A stretch of 64,000 nucleotides of DNA, taken from assembly GCF_014905175.1 (NCBI RefSeq), contig NC_057788.1, positions 17,702,154 through 17,766,153 on the forward strand, given 5' to 3'. Below the pieces are notes generated by a model, which saw only the letters and a program-made list of their open reading frames with translations, had not been told where the DNA came from and made no database searches. The position numbers and the translations under genes were made by a program. Each line of letters begins with the position of its first letter. Position 1 is the stretch's first letter. This DNA is from Aphidius gifuensis (lineage: Eukaryota > Arthropoda > Insecta > Hymenoptera > Braconidae). Below are positions 51,867-63,459 of the stretch, piece after piece.

Positions 51867-52719
51867 TAGAGATGCACACGAGACGAGACCAGTCTCGGCA
51901 CTTTCTCGTCTCGTCTCGCGAACTCGAGACGAGACTGACAATTTTTCAGACAAGACGAGGCTGAGACGATACTAGCATAAGTCCGAGACTTCTCGCGAGA
52001 GTCTCACCGTATCATCAATAAATATCAAATTTGGTTTTCTTAATTTTTTTTTTTTTTTTTTTGTGGTGCCTTTTTTAGTATTAAGTTCTTATACATATTG
52101 CATCTATATAATAACTATAAACAAACAAAAAAATATATAAAATGAATAAAAATTCAATTGAAATCCAGCTTAATTTAAAAAAATGATGGTAAATTATATT
52201 TTGATTTAGACGTACGAAATAAATAAAGAACATCTTCATTATATATGTTAAATCAAAGTATAAATAAGCATTTTTTTTTTAAATTTAAACTTGATTTATT
52301 TATTATTAATTTATATTCATTTTTTTGTTTGTTGTTCAGTACAATCGATACGTAATTTTTGAGTTAAAATAAATGCAATATTCATTGTTAATTAATAATT
52401 GAAAGAAAACTAATAAAGTACTCATACGTTATAAAAGAATAAAAAAGAAACAAAAAATATTTTATATGCATATATTACAAGAATGTATATATTTAAAAAT
52501 GTTGTATTGATAATAAAAAAAAAAAGTTTACTTTTGTTCACTTTATATTTATACAGCCGAGACTAGACGAGACTCCAATTTTTTTTACTCGAGACGAGAC
52601 TCTGATTTTTTCAGCCGAGACGATACCGAGACGAGACTGTTGTTTTGGTTATTTTTCGAGACCGAGACGAGACTCGATCAAATCTCGTCTCGTCTCGTCT
52701 CGTCTCGTGTGCATCTCTA
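51867..52719. mobile_element. hAT-like element, 8-bp duplication TTATCAAA, GAGACGAGAC-rich ends
   Basis: Ends TAGAGATGCACACGAGAC and GTCTCGTGTGCATCTCTA, flanked by TTATCAAA at 51859-51866 and 52720-52727. TAGAGATGCAC is a known hAT-type terminus. No transposase. Confidence 0.85.
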
Positions 52720-53041
52720 TTATCAAATAATTTATTTTTTAAAACACCATTTGCCTGATCCGGATAGCGTCAGGATAACCTTATATGATCCTGAGTAACG
52801 ATATCTTGATCCAACCTGGATCCAGACTTGATCAAGTAAAAATTATCAAATAATTTATTTTTTTAAATAGCATTTGCCTGATCCGGATAGCGTCAGGATA
52901 ACCTTAACTTATCCTCAATAGGGATATCTTGATCCAACCTGGATCCAGACTTGATCAAATGATAGTTGTCAAATAATTTAATTTTTTTAACACCAGTTGC
53001 TTGATCCGGAAAACATCAGGACATCCTTAACTTATTCTTAA

Positions 53042-53843
53042 GGAATTACCTCGGCCAAATTTTGCGGTATAGGAGAGGGGATAAAGCCTATGTTTAATAC
53101 ATTGGTCTGAGAGCCATTGCCAACCTCAAAAAGATGAACTTTTTATTTTTTATTTTTGATAAAACAATAGTTTGTTGAAATAATATTGTATAATAACCTA
53201 ATATTATTAGTCCCTGAAATATAATTGATCAACTTTTTATTCTTTTAAACATTTATTCAATAGTTAAAAAAAATGTGTAAATCGTGAAACACCGCAAAAA
53301 AAAAAAAACAGTTGGTTGTACTGAGAGTGCGGTTGTGTTAGTGTATGATATAGCTGCTGTGGCAGTATGTGTGTATCAATGTGGGATTTATTACTAGCGT
53401 TTTTAAACCTACGCGCCACAACATGGCGGATCACTATTCGGTGTTGCCAAGCGTACATTAGAATATAGTAGACGTCATATATACTGCTCGATTAGATGAA
53501 TTTTTTCATACTTTAATTATTAATTATAAAAAAACTAAGCTCCAAACCTCTTCAATTTTTTTCCATACGTTTTGTTTTGTTTCACTTCATAGCCCAATAG
53601 GTTTTTTTTCACGATGTCATTATTTCGATTAAAGATATCGGTATTTTAATGGACTTTTTTTTGACAAAAATCGTATTCTCCATAAGAGCCCATGTTAAAA
53701 GTTGTCAACTTTGAAAATTAATAAAAAAATAACGAGCTTCCAAACAATTACCAAAAAATTACATAAAATGTATCAGTATTTCAAGAATCTACTGTAAAAA
53801 TTTCAAAGCATTCTCATTATTAGTGACTGGCCGAGGTAATCCC
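53042..53843 (-). mobile_element. TTAA-target TIR element, copy B (802 bp)
   Basis: Inverted twin of 10087-10888, same length, TTAA at 53038-53041 and 53844-53847. An interior open frame is present in both copies but matches no known family. Confidence 0.85.
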
Positions 53844-53879
53844 TTAACTTGATCCAGACTTCATCAAGTTAAAGATATT

Positions 53880-54880
53880 ATGAAAATAAATTAATATATT
53901 ATCGCGATATCTCGGAGGGAAAGGGTAATAGGGAAAAAAAGTTCAGATAAAAGTTGTAGGGGAAAAAATGTAGAAAATTTTTGGTCTTCATGTTTTTTTT
54001 TTTTAATTCAATAGTTTAGGAGTAAATTAAGGTCAAAGTTCAGGAAAGTCATAAAGTAGTGGGGAAACAGCAGGAAGAGGAGAAATGAGAAGGAAAGAAA
54101 ATCGTCAAGTCTCACGCACTCGTATAGTATATGGCACGCGTTTCGGTAGGCTTCGGTCGTTCCCGGGATTCGGTCGAACTACTTTATTGCTGTGTGTTGA
54201 AGAAGGACGAAGAAAGAACCGGTTTTTATTTTTGATTATTATTATTATCTTACTCTCACGCGCTCGGCACCCGTATTCAGAGGATGTTCTCATTAGGGCT
54301 TACTAATCGAAGAATATCATTCCTATATAAATTTCGTTAATATCCTATAAGAAATAAGTATTTCCGAATATATATTGAGCAGATCTACCAATTAGGAACG
54401 TGAACCTCAATCTTTCAGATCTTCCCGTAACTTTGAGTGTGAATAGGCCTCACGGAACAAACGATTTTTTAGTTTAATAGTTATATATGAGTAATAATTA
54501 CATCACATTTTATGACTTTTTATTTTTTCAATTAATTTTTTTGGTTTTCTTCGAAAATAAAAATATGATCAAAAATACTTTAAAGTGTAAAACTTTCAAA
54601 GTTTTTTATACGTTCTAAGAAAAACTGGACATACTTTTCTGTGTGAAATTTTCAGCTTTTTAGATAAAATAATTTTTTTATTTTTCGATAAAACTAAAAA
54701 TTTAATTGAAAAATTAAAACAACTTGAATGTGATCGATTACTCATCACAATAACTGCCAGAATAATGAACGAAAAAATCTAAAAAAAATAAAGCGTATCG
54801 ACACACAAAGTTACGAGATCTAAAAAAGTGAGGCCCAAATCAACAGTCGTAGCTGGTAGACCTGGTTACATATATATTTG
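53880..54880. other. Stretch without a supported gene
   Basis: A type A MITE end (GCACCCGTATTCAGAGGATG) is at 54267-54300. The 73-aa open frame at 54085 and its antisense run into it and are not supported. Confidence 0.4.
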
Positions 54881-55014
54881 AAAAAATGACTAAATTTGCT
54901 CTAAAAACGCCTTAACAAAAAATTGCTGTGTGATTATTAGTATGTCGATAAATGTATATATATAAATTTGAATGCTACTCCACTTTTTGTCATGATTGCC
55001 ATTAGAAGTAGACG

Positions 55015-57805
55015 GTAAGATAATGTCAAAAAACGTAAACAGAACCGAATTGAACAAATACCTGTTAAATGGTAGTTCTTGAGACCCAGAACACGGTTCA
55101 CCTAATGCCAAGCAATTTTTTTTTGCCCCTGTCCACAGGTAAGCCAGGTAAAAATTGATAATTTAAACAATTCAAAATTGATTGGTGTTTGTTCAATACT
55201 TTTAATTTTATTATATTAAGTTAATTTTAAAATCTCAATCAAATTAATTCTATCCCGGCCAAGATATTAATTTTTGAAAATTAAAAAAAATGCCAATTAT
55301 AAAGTACGTTAAAACTGATTGGCGAGCTATTGTATTTTTTTTTAATGTATTTTAAATATAAAAAAAAAATCTCAATCAAAAAAAAAATGGCTAAAGGGGT
55401 TAAAAAAATTATTAAAAATTAAATTATAAAATTTGAATTATAGAGCAATGCGGGGGCTGAGCGGTATGGGGATTACAGAGCGGCGCGAAAATAATAGAGT
55501 GGTGGGGAGTTTGGCAGTCAGCTTGGAGTTTATATTAGAAGAGGAAAACTATAGAGAGAAAAAAGATAAAAACTTCCCACTACTCTATTTTTTCCGCGCC
55601 CCTCTGTAATCCCCATACCGCTAAGCCCCCGCATTGCTCTACAATTTAAATTTTATAAGGACGCACCGGAATTCAGGCCCGTGAATTCCGTAGAGGACCG
55701 CGGTCTACCAAAAATAGGCGTGGTTTACCATGGTGAATTTAATTTCATTGTAGTGTCAGCACTGCTATGTATTAGAAAACGTAAACACCGAAAAATATGA
55801 TTAATGTATTATAAAGAAAAAAATAATTTGGCATGAAAAAAAAAATTGTCAATTAAAATAGTAGGTGTATATTGTTGTTATCTCAATTATTTAGCCTGTA
55901 AATTGTATTTCTTTTCAAAGTTAATGCTTCAAAACCTATCATAACTCAAATGTAAGGTTAGGACAGCACTTATATTTTTGTTATCTTTCAAGATCTTAAA
56001 CTGGCTGATGTTGCTGTTCATTTTCAACAAAAACAACAATTACTACCTAAATCAGTCAATAGATAATGTGTTTGAAGTGGAATTTTTCTTTTCATTTTGT
56101 TAACTGTTATTAACAAATTTATTGTTTCAATAATTTTATTCAGTACAAAATTCAGTAAGCACCACATCCACAACATTAACAATACATACATAGAAAAGTG
56201 TAAAAAAAAGTATACATGAGACTGGTTATTTTTTAGGGATTCCTAGGGAGATTTTTAATTTTTATGGATTCACTCTGATTATGGATTCTACGGAACGATT
56301 ATGCGGCTTATTGTGTATTATGAATTCGTAGATTCGAAAAATGTAGCGTCCCCTACGGAACGCACCCCATGGCGGCTTATTGTGTATTATTGCCTTTTCT
56401 ACTATTCGTATTTTTTCGATTCGAAAAAATGTAGCTATAAGTAAAATAATGTAGATATTGATTGTTTAGCTACAACTACAGCTAAATAAAAAATTGAGCT
56501 AAGCAAAAAATCTAGCTAAGGAAAAGATGTAGATATTGATTGTTTGGCTACAATTACAGCTAAGTAAAAAAATTTTGCTAAGTAAAAAAATCTAGCTAAG
56601 TAGCTAATGAAATAATATTGATTGTTTGGCTTAATTACAGCTAAGTAAAAATTTTAGCTAAGTAAAAAATTTAGCTAAGTAAAATCATGTAGATATTGAT
56701 TGTTTGGCTACAATTAGCTAAGTAGTAAGTAAGTAAAAAATTTAGCTGAAAAATAATAGTAGAATAAAATTGATTAGTTTAATTGTTCACAATTACAGCT
56801 AAGTAAAATAATTAGCTAGTAGTGAAAAAAATTTAAATATGTAAAAAATTGATTGTTTAGCTACAATTAAGTAAAAAATCTAGCAAAAATTTAGCTAAAA
56901 ATGTAGATATTGATTGTTTGGCTACAATTACAGCTACGTAAAAAATCTAGCCAAGTAAAAAATCTAGCTAATTAAAATAATGTAGATATTGATTGTTTCG
57001 CTACAATTACAGCTAAGTAAAAAATTTAGCTCAGTAAAAAAATTTAGCTAAGTAAAAAACCTAGCTGAGTAAAAAGTCTAGCTAAATAAAATAATGTAGA
57101 TATTGATTGTTTAACTACAATTACAGCTAAGTAAAAAATCTCGCGGATAAGTAAAAAATTTTGCTCTTCACGGAAAAAAAGTCTTCAAGTAAAATGTGAA
57201 GGGAAATTCCATAGTTAAACTTAGTTTTTTTCCTAATTCCAGAAAGTTCACGAAAAAAAACTAAGTCCCTTATTTTGAAGCCAAAACTGCATAAAATAAA
57301 ATAAAATTACGAATAGTAGAAAAATCCATAACCGCCAATAAGCCGCCATGGGGGGCACCTCGGGGTGCCACGGGCCTGAATACTTCCTTTTGTAATTTAA
57401 TTTTTAATAATTTTTTTAACCCCTTTAGCCATTTTTTTTTTGATTGAGATTTTTTTTTTATATTTAAAATACATTAAAAAAAAATACAATAGCTCGCCAA
57501 TCAGTTTTAACGTACTTTATAATTGGCATTTTTTTTAATTTTCAAAAATTAATATCTTGGCCGGGATAGAATTAATTTGATTGAGATTTTAAAATTAACT
57601 TAATATAATAAAATTAAAAGTATTGAACAAACACCAATCAATTTTGAATTGTTTAAATTATCAATTTTTACCTGGCTTACCTGTGGACAGGGGCAAAAAA
57701 AAATTGCTTGGCATTAGGTGAACCGTGTTCTGGGTCTCAAGAACTACTATTTAACAGGTATTTGTTCAATTCGGTTCTGTTTACTTTTTTTGACATTATC
57801 TTACG
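55015..57805. mobile_element. Foldback element, GTAAGATAATGTC arms, with insertion
   Basis: Arms of about 420 bp contain AAACAGAACCGAATTGAAC, CCTGTCCACAGGTAAGCCAG and GGCCAAGATATTAAT. A central GTGGTGGGGAGTTTGGCAG hairpin (55440-55650) is shared with 48165-49132. 55656-57390 is a later insertion. Confidence 0.8.
55656..57390. mobile_element. Insertion with ATTCAGGCCCGTG ends and GCTAAGTAAAAA array
   Basis: Ends are ATTCAGGCCCGTGAATTCC and the complement of ATTCAGGCCCGTGGC. An inner inverted pair is GCGGCTTATTGTGTATTA against CAATAAGCCGCCATGG. Degenerate GATATTGATTGTTTGGCTAC / AGCTAAGTAAAAAAT units fill 56440-57150. Confidence 0.65.
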
Positions 57806-57809
57806 GACT

Positions 57810-60800
57810 AAAGAGTCTCTCCTAACGCTCTCTGTTCGAGAAGCCTGTTGTTTTTTTTTTTTTGGAAGCTCATCTCACATTTCGCTGAAGTTAGGAGTAG
57901 GAATACAAAACATAAGGTTTTTTTAAAAATGGCATGCGCAAGCTCAGCTTTCCCACTCTTGCGTCCTTGACACCAACGCATACATATACACAATCTGATG
58001 ACTGTGTCTCACTGAGAAAAAAAGCTTGAAAGCGCTACTGTACCTGCGCCGGCCAGTAAAAAATGTAATTCTCTCTTTCAATACGAATCACGTATCGACT
58101 CTTGTAGAACATTTCTATATGTATGTACATATCAGAGACCTCGGAGTTTTCAATGTAACTGCCAGCGACGTGAATCACTTTGATAATAGAAAAAAATATA
58201 TCCGAAAAGGAACTACAAATGTTGCCTTGAAAATGATTACAAAGATCGTGCTATAAAAATTTTAAGTAGAATCTTCCAATGATAAATTTATGAAAAGTAA
58301 TCAAAGTTATTGACTTTCATTTATTTATTTATTTATTTTTTTCGAGTGGCTAAAATTTAGGAAGAGTTTAATAGTTGTCATAATCTAAGATTGTTTTTAA
58401 TCTCAATACAGATTTTTTTTTATTAACAAATGAAAAGTGAATTCAATGTGTTCAACAAATTTTTAAGTGAATATAAAATATAAGGGGAATAGATTGTTTT
58501 TGTTATTTTGGAAAGAAGAAAATTGATGACTTGATAATCAACTGGGAAAAAAACCTGGATGAGTTTTAATTTTTGCTTGACACTTGAGTCATGTGCTGGA
58601 GGGATAAATGTAGGAAAAGTGGTGATGAAAAAAGTGAAGTTGATGTGGGATGAGAGCTTGTCAGCTGATATAAAAAAAGGTATCACTGTGCTACTGGAAA
58701 CTTGAATAGTTAGTTTTTTTTTTTATGGTTTTTAGAAAAAGTAACCAATCATACATTGAATGATATAAGAAATATATACTTTTGAGTTCAAAGTGATTGA
58801 TTTATTCATTTGTTATTTGTTATTTAAATTGAGCAAACTTATGTTAATTGAAGTGTTTGTTTGATTGATGAGCAACTGCTGGAACATTTCACAACTTAAT
58901 AAATTACTAGAAAATGATTGTAAGAAAACCGGGATAATTGAGATATCTGCAATTTCAACAAACGCTAGGCGTGGAGCTTCACAAGGTTTTATAAATATAT
59001 GTGTGATCATTTCAATTATTTAAAAAATATTGATTTCAAACAATATCCAATCATAAAAATTGATAATAATTTCGTTATTCAATACATATACAATTATTGG
59101 TAACTGCCATAATTTATTCATTCAAAACACTTAGTACCTAATTACCCATTTTATTCAGGTTACTATCTACTCATTATAAGAGCAAAATCGATCGAAGCTT
59201 ATCTACAATAGACCTTCTTCGAATGACGAGGTTAATTTTCTTCTCTGTTTTTCATGCGCTTTTTCGATCGTTTTGTTTTTTTACTGATAGAATCCAACCT
59301 CCGAGGCCAGAGGGTGGTTGTTGAGCAGAAGCTTGTGCCTATACAAATACAGGATATTATTTGATGCACTCTCGAATGACATGAGAGGTCCAAATATACA
59401 TTATTGCATAACTTAAATTCTATATTTCTATGGAAATTCAGTCTTTATATATACCGTGTTATTTTCAATAGTTCATCGATACTTTTTGTTTTTTTATTAT
59501 AAAAAAATTTTGCCTATACCAGCGGCTATATAGGAGCATCAACCATTTTCCGATACATACATGCTTACACTTCAAAAACTTTTTTTTGATATTACAAATG
59601 AAAGTTTTATCTGGTAAAATTTTTTTTCTTGTGAATTTTCATCATTAATTGATGAAAAAAAAAATAATGATAGAAAGAAAAAAATCTCAAATTACCTAAT
59701 TATTCTTGAAATATTAATTCTAATAAGAATATATAGTTTGAAATAAAAATTATAAGTTTATGTAATTCTCGTTTAATCAAAATCATAAAAGTTTATAATA
59801 AATTTTTTCGACTTATCAAACTTTCGACTTGTTTATTATTATGTTTTATTTATTTGCTTATTGATTAATTCCTGAAGCTGTATATTTAAGAGAAAATTCC
59901 TTGTTAAAATTTTTTCTTATTAAGTCTAGTATAAAGGCCATTAAAGATCAAAAAGTTGTCTATTAATTTATGTTTATCAATTTTTGTGTGGAGCATAACA
60001 AATTTTGTTGAACAGCACGGCAATCTTTACTCTACGTGATAAACAAAAACTATATAACCGGTAGAACAGATATTGTTGAGTTTTAATTTGGCCTCTACTT
60101 TGCTGTGCGCTACAACAATTTTTCTCCTGTTTTCTCTGCAATTTTTTATTTTCTCCGTATAGAAGATTATATAGTTATTATATAGTTTCTAACGTTTTTT
60201 TTTTCTTTGTTGATAATTTTTAAACTAATCACGCGATTTTTATAAACAAAAAAAATATTTTTATTCAATTTATAATCTTTTCAATCGATTGGGAATAATG
60301 AAATTTTGTGTCTAGCCATTTAAATTGTTCAAATCAATTAACAAAGTCCGGAAAGCGTTGAGATTTTAAGGAAAATGAATTGTTTATTTATAAATTTTAA
60401 TCTTAAACTATCACACGATTTTTATATAACAAAAACGGTACATTTATCTGCAAAGGCAAATATGAGGAAGGAAACGCTATGTGCAGTTGGTGACGAGTCG
60501 AGGAGGCGGGGAATACAAACGTCTCGTAAATAGCAATTTACTTGACATTCAGGAAATGACGCTGAAGCTGGCAGCCGAGCTGCCGAGCTGCCAACTGGCC
60601 CGCAGTCAGAGATTCATAGGGTAGACTGAGAACCTGCTCAATTATTTGAAATTATTTTTTTTTTTTATAAAAACGACTGATTCTTTGAGAAATACTAGTT
60701 TTAACTTACTCTGACAATTACAAAGCCCTCGTGAACATCGAACACCTCCCCCCCGTCGCGGTTCTTTGGGTTTTTTTTATTTTTTCCAACTTCCCTGGTA

Positions 60801-60930
60801 GAAATTCAGTCTCATAACCGTCTAAATACTAGCTATTTTTACTAGATTCAAACTCAGTTGTAGATAGTTTGTAGATTCAAAACTAGACGTTTACGATTTC
60901 TATAGAAATGGACAATTGGCTAGTCTATGC
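57810..60930. other. Mostly non-repetitive AT-rich stretch
   Basis: No supported gene. It is upstream of kinase exon A, so missing 5' exons could lie here. A local GC-rich patch (60460-60620) and GTCAGA|GTAAGTT donor-like site on the minus strand (about 60713) are the only hints. Confidence 0.35.
59283..59390 (-). other. Short coding-like minus-strand frame, unrecognised
   Basis: The frame reads SFESASNNILYLYRHKLLLN and continues NHPLASEVGFYQ to a TAA at about 59283. Base composition is less AT-biased than its surroundings, which hold no repeats. No family is recognised and no clear acceptor is visible. It could be a terminal exon of an upstream minus-strand gene or chance. Confidence 0.15.
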
Positions 60931-60933
60931 CTA

Positions 60934-61854
60934 CACGGAGAAAAATTTTCAGCAAATTTTGCTATGGCGCCATATCATTGAGGGTCTATCTTCTGACTAT
61001 TCAAATATTTACTATTATGTTAACAAAAAAAAACAATTTTTGTCTTGAAAAATTAAAATGTACCATAGCAATTTATATAATGTTTTTTTTTTGCTATGTT
61101 CAGATTAAAAATTACAATGCATAAAGAAATTTTTACGAAGGCCAAATTTAAAAGTTAAAATAATCCAGCCTAAAAATTACATTGTACCATAGCAAAATAT
61201 ATATATATTTTTTTTTGCTTTGTTATTCATAAAATTTTACGTTGTTGCTGTGGACAAAATTAAAATGATCCTCTGAAAATTTACAATGTGCCATAGTAAA
61301 AAGTTAATTCTCTTAGAAATCCTATAGGTGTCACTGATAAATACAAAGCAACATGGTTAAAATTACAATGGGCCATAGCAAAAGCAATGTCAACCACCCC
61401 CACTTTTTAGCCGACCGCGCAGGCGTGTCTTTGCTTATGTTTAATGAAAAACAAACAAATGTTAGCTTTTGTAAATGTTGTTGTGGCGCAGCGGATAACG
61501 CGTAGGCATTCTGTTCGGAAGGTTTGGGGTTCAAATCCTGGTTTAGGTTAATAAATTAAAAAAATAAAATAAAATAAAAAGAAATAAAAAAAAAACAAAT
61601 AAATAAATTATATAGATATTGACAATAAAAAAAAAAATTTTTATAATATTTTCAATAAATGGAATAAATTTTGCGTTTGACCATAACAAAAATTACTATG
61701 GTACACAAAAAAAAAAATAGCCACGCCCACACGATATTTTGCTATGGCCCATATGAAAATATCATGAAACCGAAAGATGGCGCAGCTCAGCTATGGGCCA
61801 TTGTAAAATTTGCTATGTTTTTTTCGTAAAAAAAAATAAAAAATTCTCTCCGTG
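60934..61854. mobile_element. TIR element, CACGGAGAAAAATTTTCAGC ends, TA target
   Basis: CACGGAGAAAAATTTT at the left and AAATTCTCTCCGTG at the right, both flanked by TA. The body has recurring TGCTATGGC/GCCATAGCAAA motifs and a tRNA-like block. About 921 bp. Confidence 0.75.
61481..61545 (+). repeat. tRNA-like sequence, family 4
   Basis: GTTGTGGCGCAGCGGATAAC (A box) and GGGGTTCAAATCCTGG (B box). The stem pairing is poor. Confidence 0.5.
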
Positions 61855-61924
61855 TAGTTCACTAGTTACAGAAAAAAAAAAATTATTATTATAATAACGT
61901 TGAGTTTCCTTAATTTTTTTTTTG

Positions 61925-62015
61925 TACAACTGACCGGGATCGAACCTATGTACCTAGCTACCTACCTGAACTTAGTTTCTCAATGCGAGTGTATTACCCC
62001 GAAGCCAACGCGCGT
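61925..62015 (-). repeat. tRNA-like sequence
   Basis: The minus strand carries ATAGGTTCGATCCCGGTC as B box and GGCTTCGGGGTAATACAC upstream. Not a cloverleaf. Confidence 0.4.
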
Positions 62016-62849
62016 CAACGTGAATGTTGGAAAATTATTGTCATTATTAAGAAATACCTTCAATGCATTAAAAAAAACGTTATTTTTATGAATAAATTAA
62101 ATAATTATAAAAAATAAAAAGATAACTTATTTATTTTTATTTTTTTTTTTTTTATAAAGTTAAAAATCTAAACCAAGAATAAATTAATAATATTTAAATT
62201 TTATTGTCAATAAAATACAGTCACGATTTTATTTTTCATTTAATACTTGGTTTTAAAAAAAAAAAATTATTAATTAATTTTGTTTTTATTTTTTATCTAG
62301 ATTTATATTTTGAGATTCATTTAACTTATTTATAGAAATATGTATTTTTTTAGATTTTTTTGGAAGGTCTTCATTAATAAAGAAAAAAAATTTCTAACTT
62401 CCATGTTAAGGTACATTCTCAGCTAGATTTTGTGGGCGTGTCTTAAATAAAATCCTATGCTTTTTACATTGAAGATTTTGTCATACCAACCCCAAAAAAC
62501 CAAAAGTTTGAACTTTTCGTGATCATTTTTTTTGAGTTAACAATTTATTTTTTCCATTATTAATTCATGTTATGCAATATATTTCAATAAAAACCAACTA
62601 TATATTGATAAAAACAATTATTCTATAATATTTATTCATTTCAATATTGCACACAAAAATTTTTTTTTGTTAGTATGCATCACTGATTTGTATCAGTATG
62701 AAGTTTTTTATTTATATCCAACGAGCACATTGGCGCGCTACGCGCGCCTGTATCTATACCTTCTAAAAGGTTCATTGTTCATTGATTTTATAAACACAAG
62801 TATTATCATAAAAAAAAAGAAGAATAAATAAATTGACGAAAAATTTTTT

Positions 62850-63450
62850 TAATTTATTTATTTACACATAAATCACACATAATTCACACGTAATTTTTAG
62901 TCTAATAACATCAAGATTGAATGTTTACTGAAAAAGTTGTGCTACCTTAATATGTCAATTTTAAAAAAAAATATAAAAAATATTTGAAAAAATTTTGTTT
63001 TTGAATTATTTCTTCACACATAAAAAACACATAATTTGCACAAAATTTCAAGCCCAATTGCATCGAGATCCGATGATTATTAAAAAAGTTGTGTTAGCTT
63101 AATATGCCAATTTTTAAAAAAATATAAAAAATATTAAAAAAATTTTCTTTTAAATTTATTTCTTCACACAGAAAAAACACATAATTTGCACAAAATTTCA
63201 AGCCCAATTGCATCGAGATCCAATGATTATTGAAAAAGTTGTGCTAGCTTAATATGTCAATTTTTTAAAAAAATATAAAAAATATTTGAAAAAATTTTTT
63301 TTCAAATTTATTTCTTCACACATAAAAAACACATAATTCGCACAAAATTTCAAGCTCAATTGCATCAAGATCTAATAATTAATAAAAAAGTTGTGCTAGC
63401 TTAATATGTCAATTTTAAAAAAAAAAATATAAAAAATATCAAAAAAAATT
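62850..63450 (+). repeat. About 151-bp tandem array (four units)
   Basis: GTTGTGCTACCTTAATATG (62936) recurs as GTTGTGTTAGCTTAATATG at 63087 and as GTTGTGCTAGCTTAATATG near 63238 and 63391. Each unit has CACACATAAAAAACACATAA and CAAGCCCAATTGCATCGAGA. Confidence 0.85.
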
Positions 63451-63459
63451 TTGTTTACT

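Larger units (their letters stand above)
51033..53875. mobile_element. CCGAGTAGAAA element hosting three nested insertions
   Basis: The left end is CCGAGTAGAAATTTGATCAGG. The body has GGATAACCTTAACTTATCC and CTTGATCCAACCTGGATCC repeats. Insertions are at 51318, 51867 and 53042. The right end is unclear. Confidence 0.65.

Noticed and set aside
51867..52719. hAT transposase gene
   Set aside because: The element is only 853 bp, AT-rich inside, with no open frame of useful length; termini and duplication only.
54890..55111. 73-aa frame repeated at 57708-57926
   Set aside because: Comes from the two arms of the foldback 55015-57805; non-coding repeat.
60700..60780. First exon of the kinase (EVFDVHEGFVIVR ending at a GTAAGT donor)
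   Set aside because: The phase would not fit exon A cleanly and the expected GG-x-N-x-D motif is absent; likely chance.
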